From: IMCC26207 sp037141255
Lineage (GTDB): Bacteria > Actinomycetota > Acidimicrobiia > Acidimicrobiales > Microtrichaceae
Direction of reading: 5' to 3'
Assembly: GCA_037141255.1 (NCBI GenBank)
Contig: JBAXCX010000008.1
Location: 1-42,715 of the forward strand
DNA length: 42,715 bases
Shown here piece by piece: positions 16,651-24,445 of the stretch; the stretch's first letter is position 1; every line of letters starts with the position of its first letter. A program made the translations under genes and the position numbers. A model generated the notes under the pieces. The model searched no databases, was not told where the DNA came from, and saw only the letters and a program-made list of their open reading frames with translations.

Positions 16651-18083
16651 GCTGATGGCCTCTCGATTGTCTTGTCGCTCGCAGTAGCTACCAGAGCCGC
16701 GTAGCCATAGATGGGTACGCCCCGCTCAAGTGCGTAGCGGCGCAACTGCAGCTCTACAGCTACCCCGACATGCAGGTCTGATCCGTCGCTTGCACCCTGA
16801 CAAGAGATTCGGGAGCCGTCCTCTAAGTCGAGAACGAGCAGCGGCAACGGAGCGACGAACGGTGCTGGCATGGTTTGGTTGACCACAAAGGTTTGTACGG
16901 TGCCATGCAGAGGAAGGGGAATGATTTCAAACTCGATTGCCCCACAGCCAATGCAAGTTGGGTGGACATTGGGCGGGGTGTTGACCGTGGCGCAGGCCAA
17001 GCAACGTGCGCCAAGAAGCGCCAACATCTCATGTGATCCGCGAACAAACATTGCAGACCCAGGAGGCACTGCCATCTCTACGGTTTCACCCGAGGCTACG
17101 AGTTGGCCACGGCAGCGAAGCGCCTCGGTGTAGGTCACCTCTCGGCCACCGCTCAGATGTTGCTGCACAACCGATGATCCAGGGACGGGTGAGGTGACCT
17201 GAATTGACAGTGCTGTGGCGCGCCCGCCACCAAAACCAAGAGCGATCAAGTTGCCCGGCTCACCCAGGGCTGCAGCAAGACCGAGCAGCGGCGCAGCCGC
17301 GCCTGTGTCGCCAAGTTCGGATCGGGCTGCGCTCGACACAATCTGCACAGACCCCAGTCGTTCCCCCAGTGTTCGGCCAAGGCGACCATCTGGATCCGGC
17401 AGCGACCAGCGAGTGCTTGGGTCTGCACTGAGCGAGGAACCAACGGTCTGACACAGGGGTAAAAACACTTGCTCGCGAAACAGGCGGCCGTCGTAGACCT
17501 CTCGAGTTTCGGTCTCGAGATCTCCTCGGTAGCGGTCCAACACCGGCGACCACTGAGTGCTCACCTGGCTCAGCCTGGCGGGCCCCTCTGCTGCAAGCAG
17601 AACAGCCACTGCACCGGCACCACTCGCGGCCTCGAGCCCTGACCCAAGAGCGGGCAGCAGGGAATCTGAAGCGACCACAAGCGCAGTGCTCACACGGCCA
17701 GACTTAACCGCATCGGCAGCGGCTAGGAGGGCGTCGATGCCCGCGTGGGGTGAACCCGACAGCAAAGCTGCCTCGCTTTGTGGGTGCAGCCTTAACGCTG
17801 CGCTCAAGAAGCTTAAGTTTGGCCCCTCTGCAAAGGGTGGTCGGGTGCAGCCCCACCACACACCACCGATCTCCTCGGGAAGCATGCCTGCAGCAGTGAT
17901 TGCGCGACGAGCAGCTAACCAAGCCAGCGTCAGAGCATCCTCTGATGGGCCACAGACTGCTACTTGACCGCGACCACCGGCCCGTCCCCATCCTGCCGCT
18001 ACCTGCGCGACGGGCAGCCTGAGCGTGGGTGCCGCGACACCGATCGATAGGACTGCGCTGTGACATTCACGAGGCGTGCTCAC
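16647..18083 (-). CDS. HMG-CoA synthase-like protein fused to a DUF35 (Zn-ribbon/OB-fold) domain
   Basis: A 478-residue two-part protein. Residues 1 to about 350 have the thiolase-like HMG-CoA synthase layout, for example AAADAVKSGRVSTALVVASD. The C-terminal part carries two CxxC knuckles, GARCLACA and TCIGCGA, then an OB-fold with TFVVNQTMPAPF and LDLEDGSRISCQG, as in DUF35 proteins. The nucleophile cysteine is missing: the aligned segment reads SGSPHAGIDAL (109-119). The usual catalytic glutamate segment is also altered (VWWGCTRPP). It may therefore be a structural or scaffold partner of the thiolase encoded downstream. The start is GTG 18083, six bases after a TAAGGT hexamer, consistent with a leaderless transcript from site 5. 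Confidence 0.8.
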   Translation of the reverse strand: MSTPRECHSAVLSIGVAAPTLRLPVAQVAAGWGRAGGRGQVAVCGPSEDALTLAWLAARRAITAAGMLPEEIGGVWWGCTRPPFAEGPNLSFLSAALRLHPQSEAALLSGSPHAGIDALLAAADAVKSGRVSTALVVASDSLLPALGSGLEAASGAGAVAVLLAAEGPARLSQVSTQWSPVLDRYRGDLETETREVYDGRLFREQVFLPLCQTVGSSLSADPSTRWSLPDPDGRLGRTLGERLGSVQIVSSAARSELGDTGAAAPLLGLAAALGEPGNLIALGFGGGRATALSIQVTSPVPGSSVVQQHLSGGREVTYTEALRCRGQLVASGETVEMAVPPGSAMFVRGSHEMLALLGARCLACATVNTPPNVHPTCIGCGAIEFEIIPLPLHGTVQTFVVNQTMPAPFVAPLPLLVLDLEDGSRISCQGASDGSDLHVGVAVELQLRRYALERGVPIYGYAALVATASDKTIERPSA

Positions 18084-18097
18084 TGGCCCACCTTACC

Positions 18098-18111
18098 TGA
18101 CGCTGGCGTCA
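18098..18111. promoter_or_regulatory. Palindromic operator, site 5 (TGACGCTGGCGTCA)
   Basis: The arms TGACGC/GCGTCA are exact inverted repeats. The site overlaps the stop codon of the upstream thiolase (18109-18111) and precedes the HMG-CoA-synthase-like gene, splitting a run of same-strand genes into two units. On the minus strand TAAGGT (18090-18095) begins 2 nt beyond the palindrome and ends six bases before the GTG start at 18083. Confidence 0.8.
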
Positions 18112-19278
18112 GTTCTTGTGGCCTCTTGGTCGGGCGTGGCTTTCGGCCTGCAGGATGGTCACCGATGCGTTTGCGCCGCGCCCGATGGTGTGAGCGAGGC
18201 CAACGCGAGCAGCCTCAACCTGACGGTGGCCAGCTTCGCCGCGCAGTTGATGCACGAGTTCCACAATCTGGCCTAAGGCAGATGCTCCAAGTGGCTCTCC
18301 TTTAGATAGCAATCCGCCCGAGGAGTTGACGGGCAGTCGGCCGCCAAGACCGAAGGATCCATCGGCCAGAATCTGTGTCTGTTGACCCGCCTGGCAGAGC
18401 CCAAGCTCGGGCCAGGTCATGAGTTCTCGAGCCGCGTCCGTGTCTTGGCATTCGACCAGATCAAGGTCGGCCGGGCCGAGACCAGCACGTTTGTACGCAT
18501 CCTCAGCCGCGAGGGTAGATGGCGGAGTGATCTCACCCTCGCTGAGTCCACATAGCGGGGTTGATTCATCGAGCACCGAGCCCGGAAGGTGGCTGCGCAA
18601 TGAGGTAGCAAGCAGGCGAACCGAACCCGGCGGTGCAAGATCTGCGCGTTGCAACACCACTGCTGCAGCCCCCTCGTTCGGTGAGCACAACATCCACAGG
18701 TGAAGCGGGTCGCAGACCAGCTTTGAACCAAGAACCTGCTCTCGGGTCACTGCCGAGCGAAACATCGCAGTTGGGTTCAAGACGCCAGTGGCTCGGTTCT
18801 TGACGACTAGGTCGGCAAGGTCATGAGAGGTCATGCCTTGTTCAATCATGAGGCGTTGAGCCCGAAGCGCAAAATATGCCGGAGTTGCGGCAAGACCCGC
18901 GGTCTCCATCCAACTAGGAAAGAACGATGAGCGAATCATGCCCTTGGGCATTTTCTCGATGCCAAGAACCAACACGGTGTCATATTGACCCGACTGAATT
19001 GCGGCGGCCCCGAGCCCTAGTGCTGCGCCACCCGACGCGCAGCCTGCTTCCACATCGATGATTGGGCCACCCGTGAGCGCCAGACTGCTCAGGACTCGAT
19101 GCCCAGCAGCCACCCCGCCGTACGCAGTCGCGCAGAAGGTTGCCTGAAACTCTCCTCGGTGCACTCCCGCTTCGGATAGCGCTGCCTGCAGAGCGGTAGC
19201 CCCCATCTCGGTAGCAGTGAGATCGCCGTGTCGGCCAAACGGGAACATCCCCACGCCTGCTAGAGCTACTGCCTTCAT
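18109..19278 (-). CDS. Thiolase family protein with altered histidine motifs (Ltp type)
   Basis: A 389-residue thiolase-fold protein. The cysteine is kept (Cys80 in VEAGCASGG), but both histidine motifs differ from a standard thiolase. The HDCF-like motif reads ECQDTDA, and GHPxGATG reads KGEPLGASALG, with glutamate in place of histidine. A variant chemistry or a retro-aldol type role is possible. The gene follows the stand-alone DUF35 gene by 21 bp, and the two may form a complex. Twelve bases around its start (ATGAAGGCAGTA) are repeated 17 bp upstream, where they open the six-codon frame MKAVTT whose stop overlaps this ATG. Confidence 0.85.
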   Translation of the reverse strand: MKAVALAGVGMFPFGRHGDLTATEMGATALQAALSEAGVHRGEFQATFCATAYGGVAAGHRVLSSLALTGGPIIDVEAGCASGGAALGLGAAAIQSGQYDTVLVLGIEKMPKGMIRSSFFPSWMETAGLAATPAYFALRAQRLMIEQGMTSHDLADLVVKNRATGVLNPTAMFRSAVTREQVLGSKLVCDPLHLWMLCSPNEGAAAVVLQRADLAPPGSVRLLATSLRSHLPGSVLDESTPLCGLSEGEITPPSTLAAEDAYKRAGLGPADLDLVECQDTDAARELMTWPELGLCQAGQQTQILADGSFGLGGRLPVNSSGGLLSKGEPLGASALGQIVELVHQLRGEAGHRQVEAARVGLAHTIGRGANASVTILQAESHARPRGHKN

Positions 19279-19299
19279 GTAGTTACTGCCTTCATAGAG

Positions 19300-19767
19300 T
19301 TACTTAGCTCCTGATGCAGTGTTGTCCGATGCAGTGTCGTCCGATGCAGTGTCGTCCGATGCAGGGGCGAAGGCCCAGATCTGCATGGTGCCGGCATCTT
19401 GGTCAGCGCCAGCGGGAAGGTCCTCGATGATTAACCTCATGGGTTGACCAATCTGCAGACTGACGGGGTCGTCTGCAGCAATTCGGGTCACGATTCGAAG
19501 TCCATCCTCGAGTTGCACAACGCCGAACCCATAGGGAACGGGGCCGAAGTATCCGGGTGGCGCAGAATTGACGACGGTGCAGGCCCACAGCACTCCCGTG
19601 GACGGAAGCTCGTGATCCACAACATCGTTAGCACCCGTATAGGGACACACCGATGCTCGCGGAAAGTGGCTGTGCTGGCTCTGCTCCGAGAATCCGCCGA
19701 GTAGAACTGCTTGGCCATCGCCGTTCCTGATGATCATCGATTCGGTTTGCGGCCCTGCGCTCGCCAT
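19300..19767 (-). CDS. DUF35 / OB-fold domain protein
   Basis: A 155-residue protein with the C-terminal half of the Zn-ribbon/OB-fold pattern seen in thiolase partner proteins: FPRASVCPYTG, LWACTVVNSAPPGYF, then YGFGVVQLEDGLRIVTR. Only one cysteine knuckle residue is left (CPYTG), so zinc binding is doubtful. Such proteins bind the CoA part or stabilise Ltp-type thiolases and aldolases. It overlaps the upstream synthetase stop by one base (TGATG) and is followed by a thiolase, its likely partner. The last 20 residues consist of a repeated SDDTA unit that is not part of the fold. Confidence 0.82.
   Translation of the reverse strand: MASAGPQTESMIIRNGDGQAVLLGGFSEQSQHSHFPRASVCPYTGANDVVDHELPSTGVLWACTVVNSAPPGYFGPVPYGFGVVQLEDGLRIVTRIAADDPVSLQIGQPMRLIIEDLPAGADQDAGTMQIWAFAPASDDTASDDTASDNTASGAK
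19313..19366 (-). repeat. 15-bp tandem repeat encoding (SDDTA)n at the DUF35 protein C-terminus
   Basis: The plus-strand unit GATGCAGTGTYGTCC occurs at 19313-19327, 19328-19342 and 19343-19357, with a partial fourth copy to 19366. It encodes a repeated acidic pentapeptide at the end of the DUF35 protein. Only one base differs between the full copies, so the expansion is recent. It has the same period as the repeat in the P450 gene but an unrelated sequence. Confidence 0.9.
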
Positions 19768-21284
19768 CAGATTTTCCTGCCAGCCTCAGACCAGGCCTGT
19801 TGACGAAGCACTCGCTTGAGCACTTTGCCATTCGGGTCTCTTGGAAGCTGATCAATAATTTCGAAACTGTCGGGACAAGACCACCGGTCAAGGTGAGATG
19901 CGCAAAATTCTTGTAACTCTTGCGGCGTGGCTTGGCTTTGACTCGGCCGAAGCTCGACAACTGCGTGCAGGTGTTCGCCGTCTCGTTCGTTCGGGATTCC
20001 AAACACTGCGCAATCAACGACCTGGGGGTGCTGATGCAGGACTTCTTCAATTTGCCGCGGGTAGATGTTCACGCCTCCCTTGATGACTAGGTCTACGTGA
20101 CGATCCGTAAGGTAGAGCCAGCCGGCTGAATCCAGGTGGCCGATATCGCCAACCGTGAACGAGTCCGCAATCCAAGCCTCTTGGGTTTTGGCTTCATCCT
20201 CGTGGTAGTGAAAGCGTCCAAATGCGGGCTTCACGTAGACCAAACCTGTTTGCCCGGCCGGCAGCACTTCTTTCGTGTCTGGGTCAAGAATCTGTAGTTC
20301 CACACCCGGCCAAGGCTGCCCGACCGTGCCAGGGTGCTCCTTGAACTCTTCGGGTGAGACTCTGGTTGCTCCGCCCTCGCTCATTCCGTAGAACTCCCAG
20401 ATTTCTGCTTGGGGTAGAGCGTCAATCATGCGCAGTTTGACTGATACCGGGCAGGGTGCACCGGCGTGTAACACGTGACGCAAACTCGTCAGGTCGAACT
20501 CAGCTAAGTCTTGGGGTGGTAACTCCAGCAGTCGAATGAAGTGCGCGGGAGTGAGGAAGGTTGTGGTTACTTGATACTGCTCAACGAGGCGACAAAACTC
20601 CCGTGCATCCCACTTATCCATGAGCACCACAGTGCCGCCGGCAAACAGCGTCAGGTTTGCGTACCCCTGGGGGCCGCCGTGATAGAGGGGCCCGGCAACA
20701 AGGTGAATGTCTTGGTCGGTGTAGCCCCACATCTGCGTCAACATGTTTTGCGAATAAGCCAAGACTTCGGCACTCGCTAAAGCGCCATGAACCACTCCCT
20801 TGGGGCGGCCGGTGGTGCCCGAGGTGTAGATCACAGGCCAAGGGGCGGGCCACAGGTACTCAACTGGTTCGGAGCTAGCGGATGCCAATCTGGCTTCATA
20901 GCCATCCGCAGTCTCATCGCCAACGAAGATCACCGGGCAGGCTGGCTCGGCTGTTGCCACCACGTCTTTCAGGTCGACATGCGCAATCAGCATGCTGGCC
21001 TGTGAGTCACTCAGCACATGTGCCAATTCGGCGGGAGCAAGGTGAAAGTTTACCGAGAGTGCTGCACAGCCCAGTTTGGCGCTGCTCGCAAGGCACTCCA
21101 CAAACTCCACTAGGTTTGGCATCATGATTGCGAGCCGGTCGCCCTCGCTGAGACCTTCGGCGGCGAGTACCTGAGCCAGTCGAGAGGCTCGATCGTGGAG
21201 TTGGGCATAGCTCAAGCTGCGTTCTTCGCTCCTGATGGCGATGTGGCCCCCACGCAGAGTTCGGTTGCCTTCGTAGCCATTCAT
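19767..21284 (-). CDS. Acyl-CoA synthetase (AMP-forming)
   Basis: A 505-residue canonical adenylating enzyme. It has VIYTSGTTGRPKG, WEFYGMSEGG, SFTVGDIGHLDSAGWLYL, LVIKGGVNIYPRQIEEVL and the A10 motif LPRDPNGKVLKRVL with the catalytic lysine. It is the first gene of a leftward unit with DUF35 and thiolase genes, so the acid it activates probably goes to that thiolase or aldolase step. The ATG at 21284 lies only six bases from operator site 6, leaving almost no room for a leader. A leaderless transcript is likely. The substrate is unknown. Confidence 0.9.
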   Translation of the reverse strand: MNGYEGNRTLRGGHIAIRSEERSLSYAQLHDRASRLAQVLAAEGLSEGDRLAIMMPNLVEFVECLASSAKLGCAALSVNFHLAPAELAHVLSDSQASMLIAHVDLKDVVATAEPACPVIFVGDETADGYEARLASASSEPVEYLWPAPWPVIYTSGTTGRPKGVVHGALASAEVLAYSQNMLTQMWGYTDQDIHLVAGPLYHGGPQGYANLTLFAGGTVVLMDKWDAREFCRLVEQYQVTTTFLTPAHFIRLLELPPQDLAEFDLTSLRHVLHAGAPCPVSVKLRMIDALPQAEIWEFYGMSEGGATRVSPEEFKEHPGTVGQPWPGVELQILDPDTKEVLPAGQTGLVYVKPAFGRFHYHEDEAKTQEAWIADSFTVGDIGHLDSAGWLYLTDRHVDLVIKGGVNIYPRQIEEVLHQHPQVVDCAVFGIPNERDGEHLHAVVELRPSQSQATPQELQEFCASHLDRWSCPDSFEIIDQLPRDPNGKVLKRVLRQQAWSEAGRKI

Positions 21285-21290
21285 GCATGC

Positions 21291-21304
21291 TGACGTTAGT
21301 GTCA
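21291..21304. promoter_or_regulatory. Palindromic operator, site 6 (TGACGTTAGTGTCA), in a 27-bp divergent intergenic region
   Basis: The palindrome fills half of the 27 bases between two divergent start codons (21284 minus, 21312 plus). Overlapping -10-like hexamers fall inside it: TAGTGT on the plus strand (21297-21302) and TAACGT on the minus strand (21293-21298). They end 9 and 8 bases before the two start codons. Both genes would be leaderless and fully blocked by a bound repressor. Confidence 0.8.
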
Positions 21305-21311
21305 GTTAGAT

Positions 21312-23042
21312 ATGGATGAGTCACGGTTCGATGAGTCGCAGTTGAATACGGCGAACAAGGTCTGCAGTTTGGACGAGGCCATTGGCTTTGTTCAGGCCGG
21401 TGACGAGGTTCACCTGCTGTGTTCGCATACTCGTTGGTCTGCCGCTGCGCGTGCATTGATTCGCAAGTGGTGGGGCCAGGACCCCGAGTGGACGCTGGTC
21501 ATGCTGTCATTGTCGAGCTTGGGAACCTTGTTCTTTCGAGGTGGATTAGTGAACAAAGTAGTCACGGGCTACTCGGGCGATGTGTTTCCCAACTTCAGTC
21601 CGAACCCACGCTTTGCAAGTGCCTATCTCTCTGGTGAGGTGCAAGTTGAGCACTGGTCGTTTCTGAGTTTTGCGCAACGAATGGAGGCCGCAGCCCGAGG
21701 CCTTCCAGCCATCACAACGCATTCACTTGCAGGATCCTCGATGGAGACAAACCAGGGATACGCCAGCGTAGAAACACCCTTTGGGAAGGTCGGGATGCTG
21801 CAGGCTTATGCGCCCGATATTGCAGTAGTGCATGGCGCGATTGCTGACGCAGCCGGGAACATAGCCTTTCACCCTCCGATGCTCGAAGGCGTCTGGGGTG
21901 CGCTCGCTGCCAAGCGCGGCGTAGTTGCCACCGTAGAAAGAATTGTGGACGACATCCGACCCTGGGCGCATCTGGTTCGCATCCCGGCCCATCAGGTTCT
22001 GGCCGTGACCGAGTGCCCGCTGGGTGCTCACCCCGGCGGACTGTACGGAACCTTTACCCCGGCCGAACCCTATGGAGAGGACCTGCAGTTTTGGTCGCAG
22101 GCTCGAGAGGTCAGCCGGCTTGATGACGCCGAGTTTGATGCGTGGATCAACAAATGGGTGCTCGAACCCACCGACCATTCTGCCTACCTTGATCTGCTTG
22201 GGTCTGAACGCATGAGCAGTTTGCGCCAGCGAGCGCAGAGTGACTCTTGGAAAGCCGAGGTGGCATCGATGCCCCCCAATCTTGAGGCCCCGGCAAATGA
22301 CTGGGAACGCGCCGCGATCTTTGGTGCGCGCACACTCGCTGATCGCCTCGTGGCCACCCAGGCAGATACGGTGCTCGCAGGTGCTGGAGTTGCCAACCTT
22401 GCCACCTGGCTGGGCGCAGAAATGGCTCGTGAACGCGGCGCCCCCACTGTGCTGACTGCGGAGCTCGGTCTGTTGGGATATGAACCGACTCTTGCTGACC
22501 CTTTTGTGTTTAATCACCGTGCGTTTCCGTCTGCGACGATGCTGGCCGATAGCGATTGGGTGCTCGGGGCAATGATCCCTGGCCCCGCAACGAGTTGCAT
22601 CGCATGTCTGGGAGCAGCTCAGGTTGACGCTGCTGGGAACATCAATTCCACCGTGATTCCGGGCAAGGTATTTTTGGTCGGATCCGGAGGAGGAAACGAT
22701 GTTGCCACCACTGCTGACGAGGTAGTAATCGTGACCACGCTGAGCCCAAAGCGAACCGTGAGTCAGGTGCCGTATATAACTTCGCCGGGGGATCGCGTGA
22801 GCAGAATTGCGACCGAGTTAGGCGTATTCGGCCGCAGAGCAACTCCTGCCGGGGGGCCAATCAGCAGCGATACGCCATTTGAGCTGATCGCTGTTGCCGC
22901 TGGGATGGAGGCGAGAATTCGTGAACGGCTGGGCTGGGAACTCATCATCGCCGAAGACTGCGTTGAACTAGAACCTCCAACGCCAGAGGAACTGCAACGT
23001 CTTCGCGGGTGGGACCCGCAGGGTTTCTTTCTGCGCCCCTAA
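21312..23042 (+). CDS. Fused two-domain class I CoA-transferase-fold protein (IpdA-IpdB-like)
   Basis: A 576-residue protein in which the alpha and beta parts of a class I CoA-transferase are joined in one chain. Residues 1 to about 300 resemble IpdA/glutaconate CoA-transferase subunit A (VCSLDEAIGFVQAGDEVHLL, then YAPDIAVVHGAIADAAGNI). Residues from about 330 resemble subunit B. Glu384 in AELGLLGYEP sits at the family's E-x-G-x-x-G position, where the active-site glutamate of CoA transferases is found. IpdAB of steroid degraders is a hydrolase of this fold that opens the last ring. A true CoA transferase is the other option. The ATG lies seven bases after the palindrome. TTG 21342 is an alternative start. 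Confidence 0.8.
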   Translation: MDESRFDESQLNTANKVCSLDEAIGFVQAGDEVHLLCSHTRWSAAARALIRKWWGQDPEWTLVMLSLSSLGTLFFRGGLVNKVVTGYSGDVFPNFSPNPRFASAYLSGEVQVEHWSFLSFAQRMEAAARGLPAITTHSLAGSSMETNQGYASVETPFGKVGMLQAYAPDIAVVHGAIADAAGNIAFHPPMLEGVWGALAAKRGVVATVERIVDDIRPWAHLVRIPAHQVLAVTECPLGAHPGGLYGTFTPAEPYGEDLQFWSQAREVSRLDDAEFDAWINKWVLEPTDHSAYLDLLGSERMSSLRQRAQSDSWKAEVASMPPNLEAPANDWERAAIFGARTLADRLVATQADTVLAGAGVANLATWLGAEMARERGAPTVLTAELGLLGYEPTLADPFVFNHRAFPSATMLADSDWVLGAMIPGPATSCIACLGAAQVDAAGNINSTVIPGKVFLVGSGGGNDVATTADEVVIVTTLSPKRTVSQVPYITSPGDRVSRIATELGVFGRRATPAGGPISSDTPFELIAVAAGMEARIRERLGWELIIAEDCVELEPPTPEELQRLRGWDPQGFFLRP

Positions 23043-24445
23043 GCAGTGTTTGGTCGGCTGTCAGACCCATGCTCAAAGAGAGCGCCCACAGCAAGTAGGT
23101 CGGCCTTGCCAGACTCCAGCAGGGGGAGCTTCTCGAGTTGGCAGATCGCCTCGGGCCACTTGTAGCGGCTGAGTCCCTGCTCGGCGCACCACCGCTGGCA
23201 ATCTTCTAGATCGAACGGCAGGCCGTTACGCGTGGTGACCGCCGCTGCGACTCGCTGGCCGAGTCGAGCATCCTCGAGGCCGATCACCACGGACTGCAAC
23301 ACGTCAGGATGAGCTGTGAGCACTGACTCGACCTGCGAGGGACTGATGTTCTCTCCGCCCCGAATGATCACTGAAGCTACACGCCCCGTAATGGTGATCC
23401 TGCCCTCGGTGATCTGCGCCAGATCCCCTGTGCGGAACCAGTCATCAATGGTGATGCTCTGAGCAGTGAGAGTTGCGTCGGTGTAGCCCGCAAAGAGTCC
23501 GTGTCCTCGAACCTGAACCTCGCCAGTCTCACTGAGCCGGAGCTGTGTGCCTGGTGTTGCTCGACCATCAGTGGCGTGGAGGTACTCGACTGGGTCACCC
23601 GCCCAAGAGGTCGTGACTGTTGGTGCTTCGGTAGACCCATAGCTTCGCTTGACCACTGCTGAGAAACGCTGGCTGATCTCTTTGCAAAACTCCGGACTCA
23701 CACCCGTGCCGCCAGCCGAGATCAGGCGGAGCGTTCGTACCTTCTTGGAGGTGAAACCGGAGGTTTGGACCATACTCAAGAAGAACGTAGGTGGTCCGAC
23801 CATGAAGGTGACTCCCTCCGCCTCGATGAGGTCGAGCGCTCGCTCTGGGTCCCAACGATTCATCAGCACGCTGCGCATGCCGGCTGCTGCTGGCAGTGTC
23901 ACGCCATTCAAGATTCCCGAGATGTGAGCCATCGGTGCAGGCATGAGCACAACATCCTCTGCGCCGAGAGCGTGAACCTGAGCCATGCTCTGCGCTTTGA
24001 AGCAGAGTGAGTCATGGGTATGCAGGACTGCTTTCGGCGCACCCGAAGACCCGGAAGTCTGCAGAATCAGAGCAACACCATACGGGGGTGGAACCACTTC
24101 GAGTAACGCTGATTCGGTGCGAATCATGTGCTGTGTTTCGCTGGCTGTGATGCTGAACGCATCTGGAATTGCAGCCAGCATGACGTCGACCTCTTGAGCT
24201 GTTGCTCGATGATGCAGCGGTACTGCAGTTGCGCCGATTTGCCAGCAGGCCCAGAGCAGCAGGGCGGCTTCCTCACTATTGGGGAGCTGCCAGGAGACCA
24301 GGTCCCCTGTGCGCACCCCAAGTGTTCGGAGCCCGCCAGCTAGGCGGTGAATGCGAGTGTCACTCGGGGCGATGCTGCTCAGCGAGGCCGTAGAAGGGGA
24401 GTGGTCTACCTGCTGCCAGGTTGGAGCCAGTCCTACATGATTCAT
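23039..24445 (-). CDS. Acyl-CoA synthetase (AMP-forming), short form
   Basis: A 468-residue adenylating enzyme, shorter than the others in the window. The phosphate loop reads LQTSGSSGAPKAVLHTH. Further motifs are KRSYGSTEAP, WFRTGDLAQITEGRITITGR and IIRGGENISPSQVESVL, and the end is LPLLESGKADLLA with the A10 lysine. Its ATG (24445) overlaps the stop of the acyl-CoA dehydrogenase by four bases (ATGA). It ends the leftward unit from site 7, and its stop overlaps by three bases the stop of the convergent CoA-transferase-fold gene. The open frame upstream of 24445 lies inside the dehydrogenase and is not used. Confidence 0.88.
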   Translation of the reverse strand: MNHVGLAPTWQQVDHSPSTASLSSIAPSDTRIHRLAGGLRTLGVRTGDLVSWQLPNSEEAALLLWACWQIGATAVPLHHRATAQEVDVMLAAIPDAFSITASETQHMIRTESALLEVVPPPYGVALILQTSGSSGAPKAVLHTHDSLCFKAQSMAQVHALGAEDVVLMPAPMAHISGILNGVTLPAAAGMRSVLMNRWDPERALDLIEAEGVTFMVGPPTFFLSMVQTSGFTSKKVRTLRLISAGGTGVSPEFCKEISQRFSAVVKRSYGSTEAPTVTTSWAGDPVEYLHATDGRATPGTQLRLSETGEVQVRGHGLFAGYTDATLTAQSITIDDWFRTGDLAQITEGRITITGRVASVIIRGGENISPSQVESVLTAHPDVLQSVVIGLEDARLGQRVAAAVTTRNGLPFDLEDCQRWCAEQGLSRYKWPEAICQLEKLPLLESGKADLLAVGALFEHGSDSRPNTA

